From an uncultured Caulobacterales bacterium (GTDB lineage: Bacteria; Pseudomonadota; Alphaproteobacteria; Caulobacterales; Caulobacteraceae), in the NCBI GenBank assembly GCA_903884425.1, contig CAISEP010000002.1, positions 186,001 to 250,000 of the forward strand: a stretch of 64,000 nt of DNA, given 5' to 3'. Each line of letters opens with the position of its first letter. Position 1 is the first letter of the stretch. Below are positions 47,022-55,622 of this stretch, in pieces. The notes beneath the pieces are model-generated. The model was given only the letters and a program-made list of their open reading frames with translations. It ran no database searches and had not been told where the DNA came from. The position numbers were made by a program, and so were the translations under genes.

Positions 47022-47995
47022 GGGTTCAGGGTCCCCAGGAAGTCCAGCAGGGCGGCGTTGACGGCATCCGGCGCTTCCTGCTGCGTCCAGTGGCCGATGC
47101 CCGGGATCATGCGGGTGAGGCGCAGGTCCTTGACGAAGTGCGGCATGGCGTCGATGGCCGCCTGGGCCATCATCACCACCCCGTCGTTTGTTCCGGCGAT
47201 GAAGCCCGCGGGTTGCCGGATCTCCGTCGGCGCGCCTTCGGTCAGCTCCCAGGTCAGGTCGTGGTTGCGGTAGTAGTTCAGCGGCCCGCGAATGCCCGAC
47301 CGGGTGAACTCCGCCGCATAGGTGTCGAGGTCCGCCTCGCTCAGCCATTTCGGCAGGGTGTCGGGGTTGGGCAGGCCCGACAGCATGTCGTCGCCGGGGG
47401 CCTTCTGTGGCAGCTGGGACAGGTCGGTCTCGCCACCGCCCATGACCAGGAACTTCTTCAGGGAGGTGCGGATGTCCGCCTCGAACTCCGCCTCGGCCAC
47501 GCCGGGGTCGTAGAAGTACAACTGGTAGAAGAACTGGCCCTCGAACATGGCCCGCATCAGGGCCATGGGCGGCACCGGCGAGCGGGGCATGAAGGGCACC
47601 GACAGCCCCACCACCGCCCGGAAGACGTCCGGATGGTTCAGGGCGCAGGCCCAGGCCGTTGGCGCGCCCCAGTCATGGCCGATGACCACTGCCGTCTCGT
47701 GGCCCAGCGCCTTCACCAGGCCGAGGATGTCGTTCACCACCTCCACCTGGTTATAGGCGCTGATCTCCGTCGGACGGTCGCTCTTGCCATAGCCCCGCAT
47801 GTCCGGGGCCGCCACGTGCCAGCCCGCCGCCGCCAGGGGGGCGAACTGGTGACGCCAGGAATACCAGGACTCCGGAAAGCCGTGCAGCAGCAGGACCAGG
47901 GGCCCCTTGCCCGCCTCGGCCACGTTCAGCTGGATGCCGTTGGTGGCGACCCGGCGCTGGGTGACACCGGGCCACTGGGCCCCGTCGGCACTCAC
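47018..47995 (-). CDS. Alpha/beta hydrolase, epoxide hydrolase-like
   Basis: A 325-aa enzyme. Oxyanion-hole motif HGFPESWYSW (38-47), nucleophile Asp108 in GHDWGAPTAW, a cap domain with Tyr residues (QLYFYDP; LNYYRNHDLTWE), and catalytic His302 in PGIGHWTQQE. The Asp nucleophile and HGFPESW favour soluble epoxide hydrolase over an esterase. The start is GTG at 47995, overlapping the stop of the amidohydrolase gene by 4 nt. Confidence 0.9.
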   Translation of the reverse strand: MSADGAQWPGVTQRRVATNGIQLNVAEAGKGPLVLLLHGFPESWYSWRHQFAPLAAAGWHVAAPDMRGYGKSDRPTEISAYNQVEVVNDILGLVKALGHETAVVIGHDWGAPTAWACALNHPDVFRAVVGLSVPFMPRSPVPPMALMRAMFEGQFFYQLYFYDPGVAEAEFEADIRTSLKKFLVMGGGETDLSQLPQKAPGDDMLSGLPNPDTLPKWLSEADLDTYAAEFTRSGIRGPLNYYRNHDLTWELTEGAPTEIRQPAGFIAGTNDGVVMMAQAAIDAMPHFVKDLRLTRMIPGIGHWTQQEAPDAVNAALLDFLGTLNP

Positions 47996-49662
47996 GCGGC
48001 CAGACCCGGCAGGATCTCGCCCTGGGCCGGCTGGTAGCCCTCGGCCGCGGACCAGGCCAGCGCCCCGCCGACGAACACGGAATCGACCCCCGACGAGGCG
48101 CGCACATAGCGGAACCCGTCGCCCGGCACGTCGCCCACATAGTCCTCCACGGCGCGGTCGATGGTGGCGGGATCGAACACCACGATGTCGGCCACATAGC
48201 CGGGCTGCAGCAGGCCCCGCTCCGGAATGCCCCAGATGGCGGCGGTATCGGAGGTGACCTTCTTGACTGCGGCCTCCAGGGTCAGGGCCTTCACGTCCCG
48301 CACGAAGTGACCCAGCAGATAGCCGGTGTCCCCGTAGGTGGAGAAGGACAGGATGTGCGCGCCGCCGTCGCTGGCCCCCACATGCACCCGGGGATGGGCG
48401 AGCAGGCGACCGACTTCCGCATCGTCATTGTGGCCCATGCTGGCGGCGAGGAAATGGGCGTCCAGGTCCTCCTCCAGGCTGAGGTCGATCATGGCGTCCA
48501 CGGGAGACACGCCCCGCAGGGCGGCGATCTCACCCAGGGTCTTGCCGACCAGGGCCCGGTTCGCGTCGAACTTCACGTGGCGCAGGACCAGATGGGGCCA
48601 CAGGGCGGCCAGGGGGGCGGCCTCGGCGATCAGCTTCGCCCGGGTGTCGGCATCACGGAAGGACGCCAGGATCTCCTCATGGCTGCCGAAGCGCATGATC
48701 CGGTACCAGCCGGGGAAGCGGATGAAGAGCAGGCTCGGCACCGCGAAGCAGAAGCTGATGTCGATGGGACGGGTCTGCACCTGCGGCCACACCCGGGCCC
48801 CGCGGTCGAACTGCTCGTCCACCCGCTTCATCACCCGGTTCACCGCGTCGATATTGTCCGCATTGACGAACAGGGGGGAGAAGGTGGTGGGGATGCTGTG
48901 CTTGATGGACAGCTCCGCCAGCTGGTCCAGCCGCGCGATGGTCAGGTCGGCGTCATAGAATTCCGGCACGATCTGCAGCATCCGGCCGTACTCGCCCAGC
49001 ACCGCGGCCAGGGCGTCCACCTCCGACGGATCGGCATGGCGGCTGGGGACCGGCAGCAGGCGCTCGTCCATGTCCACATAGCTGGTGGACAGGCCCGCAG
49101 CCCCGGCATCCAGGCACTCCCGCAGCACGGCCTGCATGCCGGCGATCTCGTCCGCCGTGGCGGTCCGCTCCATGGCCGCATCGCCCATCACCCAAAGGCG
49201 GAGCACGCTGTGACCCACCAGGGGGGCGACATTGATGGCCAGGCCCTTGCGGATGCGGGCGATGTATTCGGCAAAGGTCTCCCAGTCCCAGACCACCCCC
49301 TCGCGGAAGGCCTTCAGGGGCATTTCCTCGATCTGGTTGAACATGCCCACCAGCTTCATCCGGTGCTCCGCCCGCAGGGGGGCCAGCGACAGGGAGCAGT
49401 TCCCCGGCACGATGGTGGTCACCCCGTGGGACAGGGCAGGCTTGGCGCAGCCGTCCCACAGGAGCTGGGCATCGAAGTGGGTGTGCGGGTCGATGAAGCC
49501 CGGCGCCACCACCTTGCCCGCGGCATCCACCACCCGGCGCGCGCCCTCGGCCACATGGCCGATGCGGACGATCCGCCCGTCCTTCACCGCCACATCGGCG
49601 CGGTAGGCCGGAAGCCCCGAGCCATCCACGACCCGGCCGTTCCTGATCACGAGATCATACAT
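47992..49662 (-). CDS. D-aminoacylase/N-acyl-D-amino-acid deacylase-type amidohydrolase
   Basis: A 556-aa metal-dependent hydrolase of the cytoplasmic amidohydrolase superfamily. It has the metal motif DPHTHFDAQ (59-67), GVTTIVPGNCSLSLAP, the Ser/Thr-rich GLSTSY, SDGGAHILSFSTYGD, and the C-terminal PGYVADIVVFDP. The precise substrate is uncertain; related proteins cleave N-acyl-D-amino acids, dihydropyrimidine-like rings or other amides. Part of the 50174-to-44816 operon, overlapping the hydrolase gene. Confidence 0.87.
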   Translation of the reverse strand: MYDLVIRNGRVVDGSGLPAYRADVAVKDGRIVRIGHVAEGARRVVDAAGKVVAPGFIDPHTHFDAQLLWDGCAKPALSHGVTTIVPGNCSLSLAPLRAEHRMKLVGMFNQIEEMPLKAFREGVVWDWETFAEYIARIRKGLAINVAPLVGHSVLRLWVMGDAAMERTATADEIAGMQAVLRECLDAGAAGLSTSYVDMDERLLPVPSRHADPSEVDALAAVLGEYGRMLQIVPEFYDADLTIARLDQLAELSIKHSIPTTFSPLFVNADNIDAVNRVMKRVDEQFDRGARVWPQVQTRPIDISFCFAVPSLLFIRFPGWYRIMRFGSHEEILASFRDADTRAKLIAEAAPLAALWPHLVLRHVKFDANRALVGKTLGEIAALRGVSPVDAMIDLSLEEDLDAHFLAASMGHNDDAEVGRLLAHPRVHVGASDGGAHILSFSTYGDTGYLLGHFVRDVKALTLEAAVKKVTSDTAAIWGIPERGLLQPGYVADIVVFDPATIDRAVEDYVGDVPGDGFRYVRASSGVDSVFVGGALAWSAAEGYQPAQGEILPGLAA

Positions 49663-49683
49663 CGCTGTGCGTCCTGCCCTTGT

Positions 49684-49947
49684 CTATCTGTTGTCCGGTC
49701 CGCCGGGTCCGGCGGCCGCATATCTGTTCGAAGAGGCCTCAAGCGCGTCGCGGACCCGCTCCCAGCCCTGGCCCAGCAGGGCATCGGGGTGGTCTGCTCC
49801 GCAGGCCGTCATCAGGTGGCTGGCCGCATGGTGGTCCAGGGACACCAGGGTCTCGCCGCCATTGTCATAGCGCAGGGTCAGCACGATCTCCGCGTCCCCG
49901 TCATGGGCCGCGCCCAGCTGCACCCGGCTGATCACCGCCCCGCTCAT
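49684..49947 (-). CDS. Small hypothetical protein, operon gene 2
   Basis: An 87-aa protein I do not recognise. It starts MSGAVISRVQLGAAHDGDAE, has a strand-rich core (IVLTLRYDNGGETLVSLD) and a His/Cys-containing helix (HHAASHLMTACGADHPD). Its ATG overlaps the stop of the preceding 76-aa gene (ATGA), and it is 21 bp upstream of the amidohydrolase gene. Coupling on both sides argues that it is real. Confidence 0.65.
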   Translation of the reverse strand: MSGAVISRVQLGAAHDGDAEIVLTLRYDNGGETLVSLDHHAASHLMTACGADHPDALLGQGWERVRDALEASSNRYAAAGPGGPDNR

Positions 49948-50174
49948 GCGGAGGCAAGCGGCGGCTCGACAAAGATCACGTCGCTGGGAAGGATCGGATT
50001 GCCCGGCCCGCCGGTACGCATGGTGGCGCGCATGTAGACGTGCAGGTTCCAGCTCTGCAGGCGGGACACGGCATCGGCCTCCGCCACGTCCGGCAGTTCC
50101 CGCCGGGCGATCTCGCCCCACCCGTCACCCGGCATCGGCAGGATGGACCGACGCACCCGCGAAAGCTCGCCCAC
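49944..50174 (-). CDS. Small hypothetical protein, operon gene 1
   Basis: A 76-aa protein with a GTG start and a strong GAGGAGAAG ribosome site. The sequence includes RRSILPMPGDGWGEIARRELPDV and SWNLHVYMRATMRTGG. No family recognised. First gene downstream of the TTGGAACATGTTCCAA palindrome; overlaps gene 2 by 4 nt. Confidence 0.6.
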   Translation of the reverse strand: MGELSRVRRSILPMPGDGWGEIARRELPDVAEADAVSRLQSWNLHVYMRATMRTGGPGNPILPSDVIFVEPPLASA

Positions 50175-50205
50175 GCACTTCTCCTCGAAATCGTCTCGCA
50201 GACAT

Positions 50206-50221
50206 TTGGAACATGTTCCAA
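50206..50221 (-). promoter_or_regulatory. Perfect 16-bp palindrome, candidate TetR operator
   Basis: TTGGAACATGTTCCAA lies 32 bp before the GTG of the first operon gene, in a 55-bp gap. A TTGACT hexamer on the minus strand (50228-50233) sits just upstream and could be a -35 element, putting the palindrome between -35 and -10. That is a normal place for a TetR-type repressor, and the operon itself encodes one at its end. Confidence 0.6.
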
Positions 50222-50229
50222 TTTTCGAG

Positions 50230-50637
50230 TCAATCGCGGGGTCCGGCGGCCTCCAGGCGCTGGCGCAGGTCCCGGTCGGCGGCGTGGATCAGGGCCGTCA
50301 GGGCGTCGGCGTCGATCTCCTGGCCGAAGCGCAGCTTCACGTGCCGCATGCGCTTGCCGGTGCCCTGCAGCAGCCCCGCCGGATCGGGCAGGGACGATCC
50401 GAAGAAGAAGCCGATACTGGCGTGATGGGTGAAGGCGTCCACATAGGCCAGCGCCACATCGCCGATGCAGGCTGTGGGCTGGTGGTCATGGAGGCACTCC
50501 CGCAGGTCCGGCCCGAGCGCCCGCAGACGCTCGAACCACGGGGCCACCAGCAGGCGCAGGGGATCGGACGCGGCCAGCCAGGCCTCCACGGCAGGATCGC
50601 GGGGCACCGCCTCAGGCAGTCGGAAGAACGGTTCCAT
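50230..50637 (-). CDS. DUF1801 domain protein
   Basis: A 135-aa protein of the YdhG-like DUF1801 family: WFERLRALGPDLRECLHDHQPTACIGDVALAYVDAFTHHASIGFFFG followed by TGKRMRHVKLR and helices. Function unknown; the fold is related to iron/metal-carrier frataxin-like domains. The ATG at 50637 opens MEPFFRLPEAVP; the upstream open frame is not conserved-looking. Divergent from the homocysteine methyltransferase gene. Confidence 0.8.
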   Translation of the reverse strand: MEPFFRLPEAVPRDPAVEAWLAASDPLRLLVAPWFERLRALGPDLRECLHDHQPTACIGDVALAYVDAFTHHASIGFFFGSSLPDPAGLLQGTGKRMRHVKLRFGQEIDADALTALIHAADRDLRQRLEAAGPRD

Positions 50638-50780
50638 GGCACCCAGCTTGCGACACCCGGCGGAAAAGTCGAGACCCCATCGCGCCCGGATTCCGGCGTG
50701 ACCGGTCCGAAGCGCATTGCCTTTTCCCCCCGGCCCGGCGCACAGACGGGGCAGAGACACGGCCACAGCGGAGCGCGCCC

Positions 50781-51668
50781 ATGACCCGATCGATCACCGT
50801 GCTGGACGGCGGCACCGGACGCGAACTGCACCGGGTGGGGGCCCCGTTCCGCCAGCCGGAATGGTCGGCCCTGGCCCTGATCGAGGCCCCCGATGCCGTC
50901 CGCCAGGTCCATGCGGCCTATCTGGCGGCCGGAGCCGACGTGATCACCAGCAACAGCTATGCCCTGACCCCCTTCCACATCGGGGCGGCGCGCTTCGCCA
51001 CCGACGGCGGGCGGCTGGCGGACCTGGCGGGCCGCATGGGTCGCGCCGCCATCGGTGACGGCCCCGGTCGGCTGGCGGGCTCCCTGCCGCCAGTGCTGGG
51101 CTCCTACCGCCCGGACCTGTTCGACCCGGCCAAGGCCGCCCCCCTGCTGCGCACCCTTGTGGACGGCCTCGCCCCCCATGTGGACCTGTGGCTGGCCGAG
51201 ACCCTGAGCAGCCTGGCCGAGGCCCGGATGGTGCGCGAGGTGCTGGGCCCGGACCCGCGGCCCCTGTGGGTCTCCTTCACCCTGAAGGACGACGGCGATC
51301 CGGCGGTGGCGGTGCTGCGCTCCGGCGAGTCGGCGGCGGACGCGGCCCGCACGGCGCTGGCCATCGGGGCGCAGACGCTTCTGTTCAACTGCAGCCAGCC
51401 GGAGGTGATGCTGGCGGCCGTCACCGCGGCCCGGGCCGTGATCGGCCAGGCACCGGTGAAGATCGGCGTCTATGCCAATGCCTTCCCGCCCCAGCGGCCC
51501 GATGCCCAGGCCAATGACGGGCTGGACCCGATCCGCGAGGACCTGGACCCGCCCCATTATGTGGCCTTCGCCAGGGCCTGGCAGGCGGCGGGGGCGGAGG
51601 TGATCGGCGGCTGCTGCGGCATCGGTCCGGCGCATATCCGCGCCCTTGCCGACGCCTTCGAGGCCTGA
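50781..51668 (+). CDS. Homocysteine S-methyltransferase family protein
   Basis: A 295-aa zinc enzyme. LDGGTGRELHR at the N-terminus, and the zinc ligands Cys204 in FNCSQPE and Cys278/Cys279 in IGGCCGIGP. Uses S-methylmethionine or a similar donor to methylate homocysteine (MmuM-type). A Nudix gene starts 2 bp after its stop, so both are in one transcript. Confidence 0.92.
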   Translation: MTRSITVLDGGTGRELHRVGAPFRQPEWSALALIEAPDAVRQVHAAYLAAGADVITSNSYALTPFHIGAARFATDGGRLADLAGRMGRAAIGDGPGRLAGSLPPVLGSYRPDLFDPAKAAPLLRTLVDGLAPHVDLWLAETLSSLAEARMVREVLGPDPRPLWVSFTLKDDGDPAVAVLRSGESAADAARTALAIGAQTLLFNCSQPEVMLAAVTAARAVIGQAPVKIGVYANAFPPQRPDAQANDGLDPIREDLDPPHYVAFARAWQAAGAEVIGGCCGIGPAHIRALADAFEA

Positions 51669-51670
51669 GG

Positions 51671-52276
51671 ATGCAGGCCCTGCGGCACCGCATCCTGCTG
51701 AACATGGCGGCCTTCCAGCGCCGGACGGTGGAGGGGGCCCATCTGCGCCGGGCGGCGGTGGCGATCCTGTTGTCCCCGGTGGACGGCCGGCCCGCCTTCG
51801 CCCTCACCCGCCGGGCCCTGACACTGCGCCGGGGGGCGGGCAACTTCGCCCTGCCCGGCGGCAATACCGACCCGGGGGAGACGCCGCTGGAGACCGCCCT
51901 TCGCGAAACCCACGAGGAGCTGGGCGTGCCCCCGGACGTGAGCGAGCCGCTGGGTCTGCTGGACGATTTCGTCACCCTGGGCGGGCATCTGGTGACGCCG
52001 GTGATCCTGTGGTCGGCGACGCCCCTGACCCTGATCCCCAATCCGTCGGAGGTGGACCGGGTCTGGCAGGTGCCCCTCAGCGACCTCGATCATCCCGAGG
52101 CCCCGCGCCGGGAGCCGCATCCCGACGGGGGTGAGGCGATCCTGCGCATGTACGCCGCCGACAACTGGGTGAACCCGCCCACCGCCGCCTGGCTGTACCA
52201 GTTCCGGGAAGTGGCCTTGCACGGGCGCACCGTGCGGGTGGACACGGTGGGGCAACCCAACTGGACCGCGCACTGA
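51671..52276 (+). CDS. Nudix hydrolase (CoA pyrophosphatase-like)
   Basis: A 201-aa protein with a full Nudix box at about 64-86 (GNTDPGE...REThEELGV pattern). FALPGGNTDPGET preceded by RRGAGNFA and the following DDFVTLGGHLVTPVI fit the NUDT7/YeaB CoA-pyrophosphatase group. Probably cleaves CoA or related nucleoside diphosphate derivatives. Follows the homocysteine methyltransferase gene by 2 bp. Confidence 0.9.
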   Translation: MQALRHRILLNMAAFQRRTVEGAHLRRAAVAILLSPVDGRPAFALTRRALTLRRGAGNFALPGGNTDPGETPLETALRETHEELGVPPDVSEPLGLLDDFVTLGGHLVTPVILWSATPLTLIPNPSEVDRVWQVPLSDLDHPEAPRREPHPDGGEAILRMYAADNWVNPPTAAWLYQFREVALHGRTVRVDTVGQPNWTAH

Positions 52277-52319
52277 CGGCGGCACAATAACCGGCAGAGG
52301 TGCAGGTCCCGGACCCTTT

Positions 52320-52338
52320 GCAGGGAGAATATCCCTGC
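52320..52338. promoter_or_regulatory. Dyad upstream of the BNR-repeat protein
   Basis: GCAGGGA (52320-52326) and TCCCTGC (52332-52338) with a 5-nt AT-rich spacer, 71 bp before the proposed TTG start. Could be an operator or part of a leader; function unknown. Confidence 0.35.
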
Positions 52339-52409
52339 TAGTGTGCGGCACCGGACGCCGCGTCGCCGGGACCCTTCGGTCCCCGCCCCGTCCTGCTGGA
52401 GTTCCGATC

Positions 52410-55400
52410 TTGTCGTCACGCCTGACCCGAAGCCTGTTCGTCTCGGCCGCCCTCGGCCTGTCCTCCCTGACCCTCGCCAGCCTGCCCGTCACCGCGGCCC
52501 GGGCGGCGGACAGCGCCGTGGCACCGCCGCTGGACGCCCGGTTCCAGGACCTGGCCTGGCGCAATGTGGGGCCGTTCCGCGGCGGCCGGGCCCTGGCCGT
52601 GACCGGCTCCCCCACCGAGCCCAACACCTTCTATTTCGGCGCGGCGGCAGGCGGCGTGTGGAAGACCACCGATGCCGGCGCCACCTGGAAGCCGATCTTC
52701 GACAGCCAGCCGATCGCCTCCATCGGCGCGGTGGCCGTGGCCCCGTCCGATCCCAAGGTGATCTATGTGGGCAGCGGCGAGGGCGCGCTGCGGGGCAACA
52801 TCACCTGGGGCAACGGGGTCTATCGCTCCGGCGACGGGGGCAAGACCTGGACCCATGTGGGGCTCGAGGACACCCGCCAGATCGGGGCCCTGATCATCGA
52901 CCCCAAGAACCCGGACCATGTGCTGGTGGCGGCGCTGGGCCACGCCTTCGGTCCCAATGCGGAGCGGGGCGTGTTCCGCACCCTCGACGGCGGCAAGACC
53001 TGGAAGAAGGTCCTCTATCGCGACGAGAACACCGGCGCGGTGGACATCACCTATGACCCCACCGACCCGAAGATCGTCTATGCCGCCCTGTGGCAGGTGC
53101 GCCGCCAGCCCTGGGGCTTCTCCAGCGGCGGCCCCGGCAGCGGCCTGTTCCGCTCCACCGACGGAGGCGAGACCTGGACGGAACTGAAGGGCCACGGCCT
53201 GCCCACCGGCATCCTCGGCCGGATCGACGTGTCGGTCTCCGCCGCCAACCCCAAGCGCATCTTCGCCATGGTGGAGGCCAAGGACGGCGGCCTCTACCGC
53301 TCCGATGACGCAGGCACCAGCTGGACCCTGGTCAGCGACGACGGCCGCATCCGCCAGCGGGCCTGGTACTTCTCCAAGACCTATGCCGACCCCAAGTCGC
53401 CGGACACGGTCTATGTGCTGAACACCGGCATGCTGCGCTCCACCGACGGGGGCAAGACCTTCAACCTGGTCTCCGCCACCCATGGGGACCACCACGCCCT
53501 GTGGATCGACCCCAATGATCCGAAGCGGCTGATCAACGCCAATGACGGGGGGGCCAGCATCTCCCTCGATGGGGGCGACACCTGGTCCAGCCAGGACAAC
53601 CAGCCCACCGCCCAGTTCTATCACGTGGCCGTGGACAACCGCTTCCCCTACTGGCTCTACGGCGCGCAGCAGGACAACACCAACCTAGCCGTCGCCAGCG
53701 CCTCGGACGAGGGCGTGATCGGCCCCCGGGACTGGTACATGGCCGGCGGCGGCGAGTCCGGCTTCGTGGTGCCCGATCCCCGGGACCCGGAGATCATCTA
53801 TTCCGACGCGGAGAACCAGATCGCCCGCTTCGATCACCGCACCCAGCAGGCGCAGGACATCAGCGTCTATCCGGTGGACAATTCCGGCCACCCGGCCAGC
53901 GAGCTGGCTCACCGGTTCAACTGGACGGCCCCGCTGATGCTGTCCCCCCATGATCCGGACGTGCTCTATGCGGCGGCGGAGGCGGTGTTCCGCTCAACCG
54001 ACCACGGGATGAGCTGGACGGCCATCAGCCCGGACCTCACCCGCAACGACAAGACCAGGCAGACCCCGTCCGGCGGGCCGCTGACCAAGGACATCACCAG
54101 CGTCGAATATTACGACACCATCTTCGCCCTGTCGGAATCGCCGGTGAAGAAGGGCCTGCTGTGGGTCGGGACCGATGACGGCCGGGTGCAGCTGACCACC
54201 GATGACGGCGGACACTGGACCAATGTGACGCCGAAGGACCTGCCGGAATGGGGCACGGTCTCCATGATCGACCCCTCCCCCCATGACGCGGCCCGGGCCT
54301 ATCTGGCCGTCGACCGGCACAAGCTGGACGATATCGCCCCCCATGCCTGGAAGACCACGGACGCGGGCAAGACCTGGACCTCCATCTCCGCCGGTCTGCC
54401 CCCGGGCGCGGTGGTGCATGTGGTGCGGGAGGACCCGGTCCGCGCCGGTCTGCTGTTCGCGGGAACCGAGATCGGCATGTTCGTCTCCTTCGACGACGGG
54501 GCGCACTGGCAGTCCCTGCAGAAGAACCTGCCCCCGTCCCCGATCCATGACCTGCTGATCAAGGGCGACGACCTGGTGGTTGCGACCCACGGCCGGGCCT
54601 TCTGGATCCTCGACAACATCACCCCCCTGCGTCAGGCGGAGGCGACCGCGACCGCGGACGTGGCCCTGCTGATGCCGCAGAAGGCCCTGCGCCTGCACTA
54701 TCCCGACGCCGTGGACAGCCGCCACCCGGTGGGCCAGAACCCGCCGGCCGGGGCCATGATCGACTATGTGCTGAAGTCGGCCCCCACCTCGGAGCTGACC
54801 ATCGACATCCTGGACGCCCAGGGCCACCTGATGCGGCACCTGTCGAGCACGAAGACCAGCAAGGTGATCCAGCCGCCGGAATGGCCGGACCAGATCGTGC
54901 CCAGCGACCTGATCTCCGCCCGGGCCGGGATGAACCGGCTGGTCTGGGACCTGCGGATGGATGACCCGGCCCAGATTCCCGGGGCCTTCTATTCCGGCTC
55001 CGCCCCCCGCGGGCCGCTGGTGCCCCCCGGCACCTATCAGGTGAAGCTGTCCGTGGGCGGCGTGACCCGCACCCAGTCCCTGGAGGTGGTCGCCGATCCC
55101 CGGGTGGCCAATGCCGTCCCGGCCATCGCCGAGAAGACCCGGCTGGCCGTCCAGGTGCTGCAGGACATCGACGCCCTGCACAAGGCGGTGAACGGCGTCC
55201 GCACGGCCCGGTCCGACCTGGCGGCGGCGGTGAAGGCCCGCCCGGCACTGGCCGGCAAGGTGCGCCCGGTGGACGCCCAGCTCCAGGCCCTGGAAGAGGC
55301 CCTGATGCAGGTGAACATGAAGGGCTCGGAGGCCAATCTCGCCTTCCCCGGCAAGCTGAACGAGCAATATGCCGGCTTTGCCGCCGCCCTCGAGGACGCC

Positions 55401-55535
55401 GACACCCCGCCGACCCGCCAGCACCGGGAGATGTTCCAGTCCCTGCACACCGATCTGGGGGTCCAGCTGGCCCTCTGGACCAGGCTGCAGGGCGGGGCCC
55501 TGGCGGACCTGCAGAAGCAGATCGCCGCCCGCTGA
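52410..55535 (+). CDS. Large exported BNR/VPS10-like repeat protein (glycosyl hydrolase-like)
   Basis: About 1041 aa with a signal peptide (LFVSAALGLSSLTLASLPVTAARA). The body has many BNR/Asp-box repeats (GGVWKTTDAGATW, SGDGGKTW, STDGGETW, TSISAGLP) making one or two beta-propellers, then a C-terminal Ig-like strand region and a helical end. Often annotated as glycosyl hydrolase or sortilin-like, without proven activity. The start is taken as TTG at 52410 because GGAG is 8 nt upstream and the signal peptide follows; the frame is open further upstream from a GTG at 52341. Confidence 0.88.
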   Translation: MSSRLTRSLFVSAALGLSSLTLASLPVTAARAADSAVAPPLDARFQDLAWRNVGPFRGGRALAVTGSPTEPNTFYFGAAAGGVWKTTDAGATWKPIFDSQPIASIGAVAVAPSDPKVIYVGSGEGALRGNITWGNGVYRSGDGGKTWTHVGLEDTRQIGALIIDPKNPDHVLVAALGHAFGPNAERGVFRTLDGGKTWKKVLYRDENTGAVDITYDPTDPKIVYAALWQVRRQPWGFSSGGPGSGLFRSTDGGETWTELKGHGLPTGILGRIDVSVSAANPKRIFAMVEAKDGGLYRSDDAGTSWTLVSDDGRIRQRAWYFSKTYADPKSPDTVYVLNTGMLRSTDGGKTFNLVSATHGDHHALWIDPNDPKRLINANDGGASISLDGGDTWSSQDNQPTAQFYHVAVDNRFPYWLYGAQQDNTNLAVASASDEGVIGPRDWYMAGGGESGFVVPDPRDPEIIYSDAENQIARFDHRTQQAQDISVYPVDNSGHPASELAHRFNWTAPLMLSPHDPDVLYAAAEAVFRSTDHGMSWTAISPDLTRNDKTRQTPSGGPLTKDITSVEYYDTIFALSESPVKKGLLWVGTDDGRVQLTTDDGGHWTNVTPKDLPEWGTVSMIDPSPHDAARAYLAVDRHKLDDIAPHAWKTTDAGKTWTSISAGLPPGAVVHVVREDPVRAGLLFAGTEIGMFVSFDDGAHWQSLQKNLPPSPIHDLLIKGDDLVVATHGRAFWILDNITPLRQAEATATADVALLMPQKALRLHYPDAVDSRHPVGQNPPAGAMIDYVLKSAPTSELTIDILDAQGHLMRHLSSTKTSKVIQPPEWPDQIVPSDLISARAGMNRLVWDLRMDDPAQIPGAFYSGSAPRGPLVPPGTYQVKLSVGGVTRTQSLEVVADPRVANAVPAIAEKTRLAVQVLQDIDALHKAVNGVRTARSDLAAAVKARPALAGKVRPVDAQLQALEEALMQVNMKGSEANLAFPGKLNEQYAGFAAALEDADTPPTRQHREMFQSLHTDLGVQLALWTRLQGGALADLQKQIAAR

Positions 55536-55576
55536 CGGACGTTTCCAAGGCGGAAACGGGCATGAAACGGAAACGG

Positions 55577-55610
55577 GGGCGGCGGCGATCCGGTCGTCGC
55601 CCCCGTCCGG
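55577..55610 (+). terminator. GC-rich stem-loop after the BNR protein gene
   Basis: ACGGGGGCG and CGCCCCCGT pair around GCGGCGATCCGGTCGT in the gap between two convergent genes. A strong hairpin without a T tract; may terminate both. Confidence 0.5.
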
Positions 55611-55622
55611 CCCCGTGCCGTG

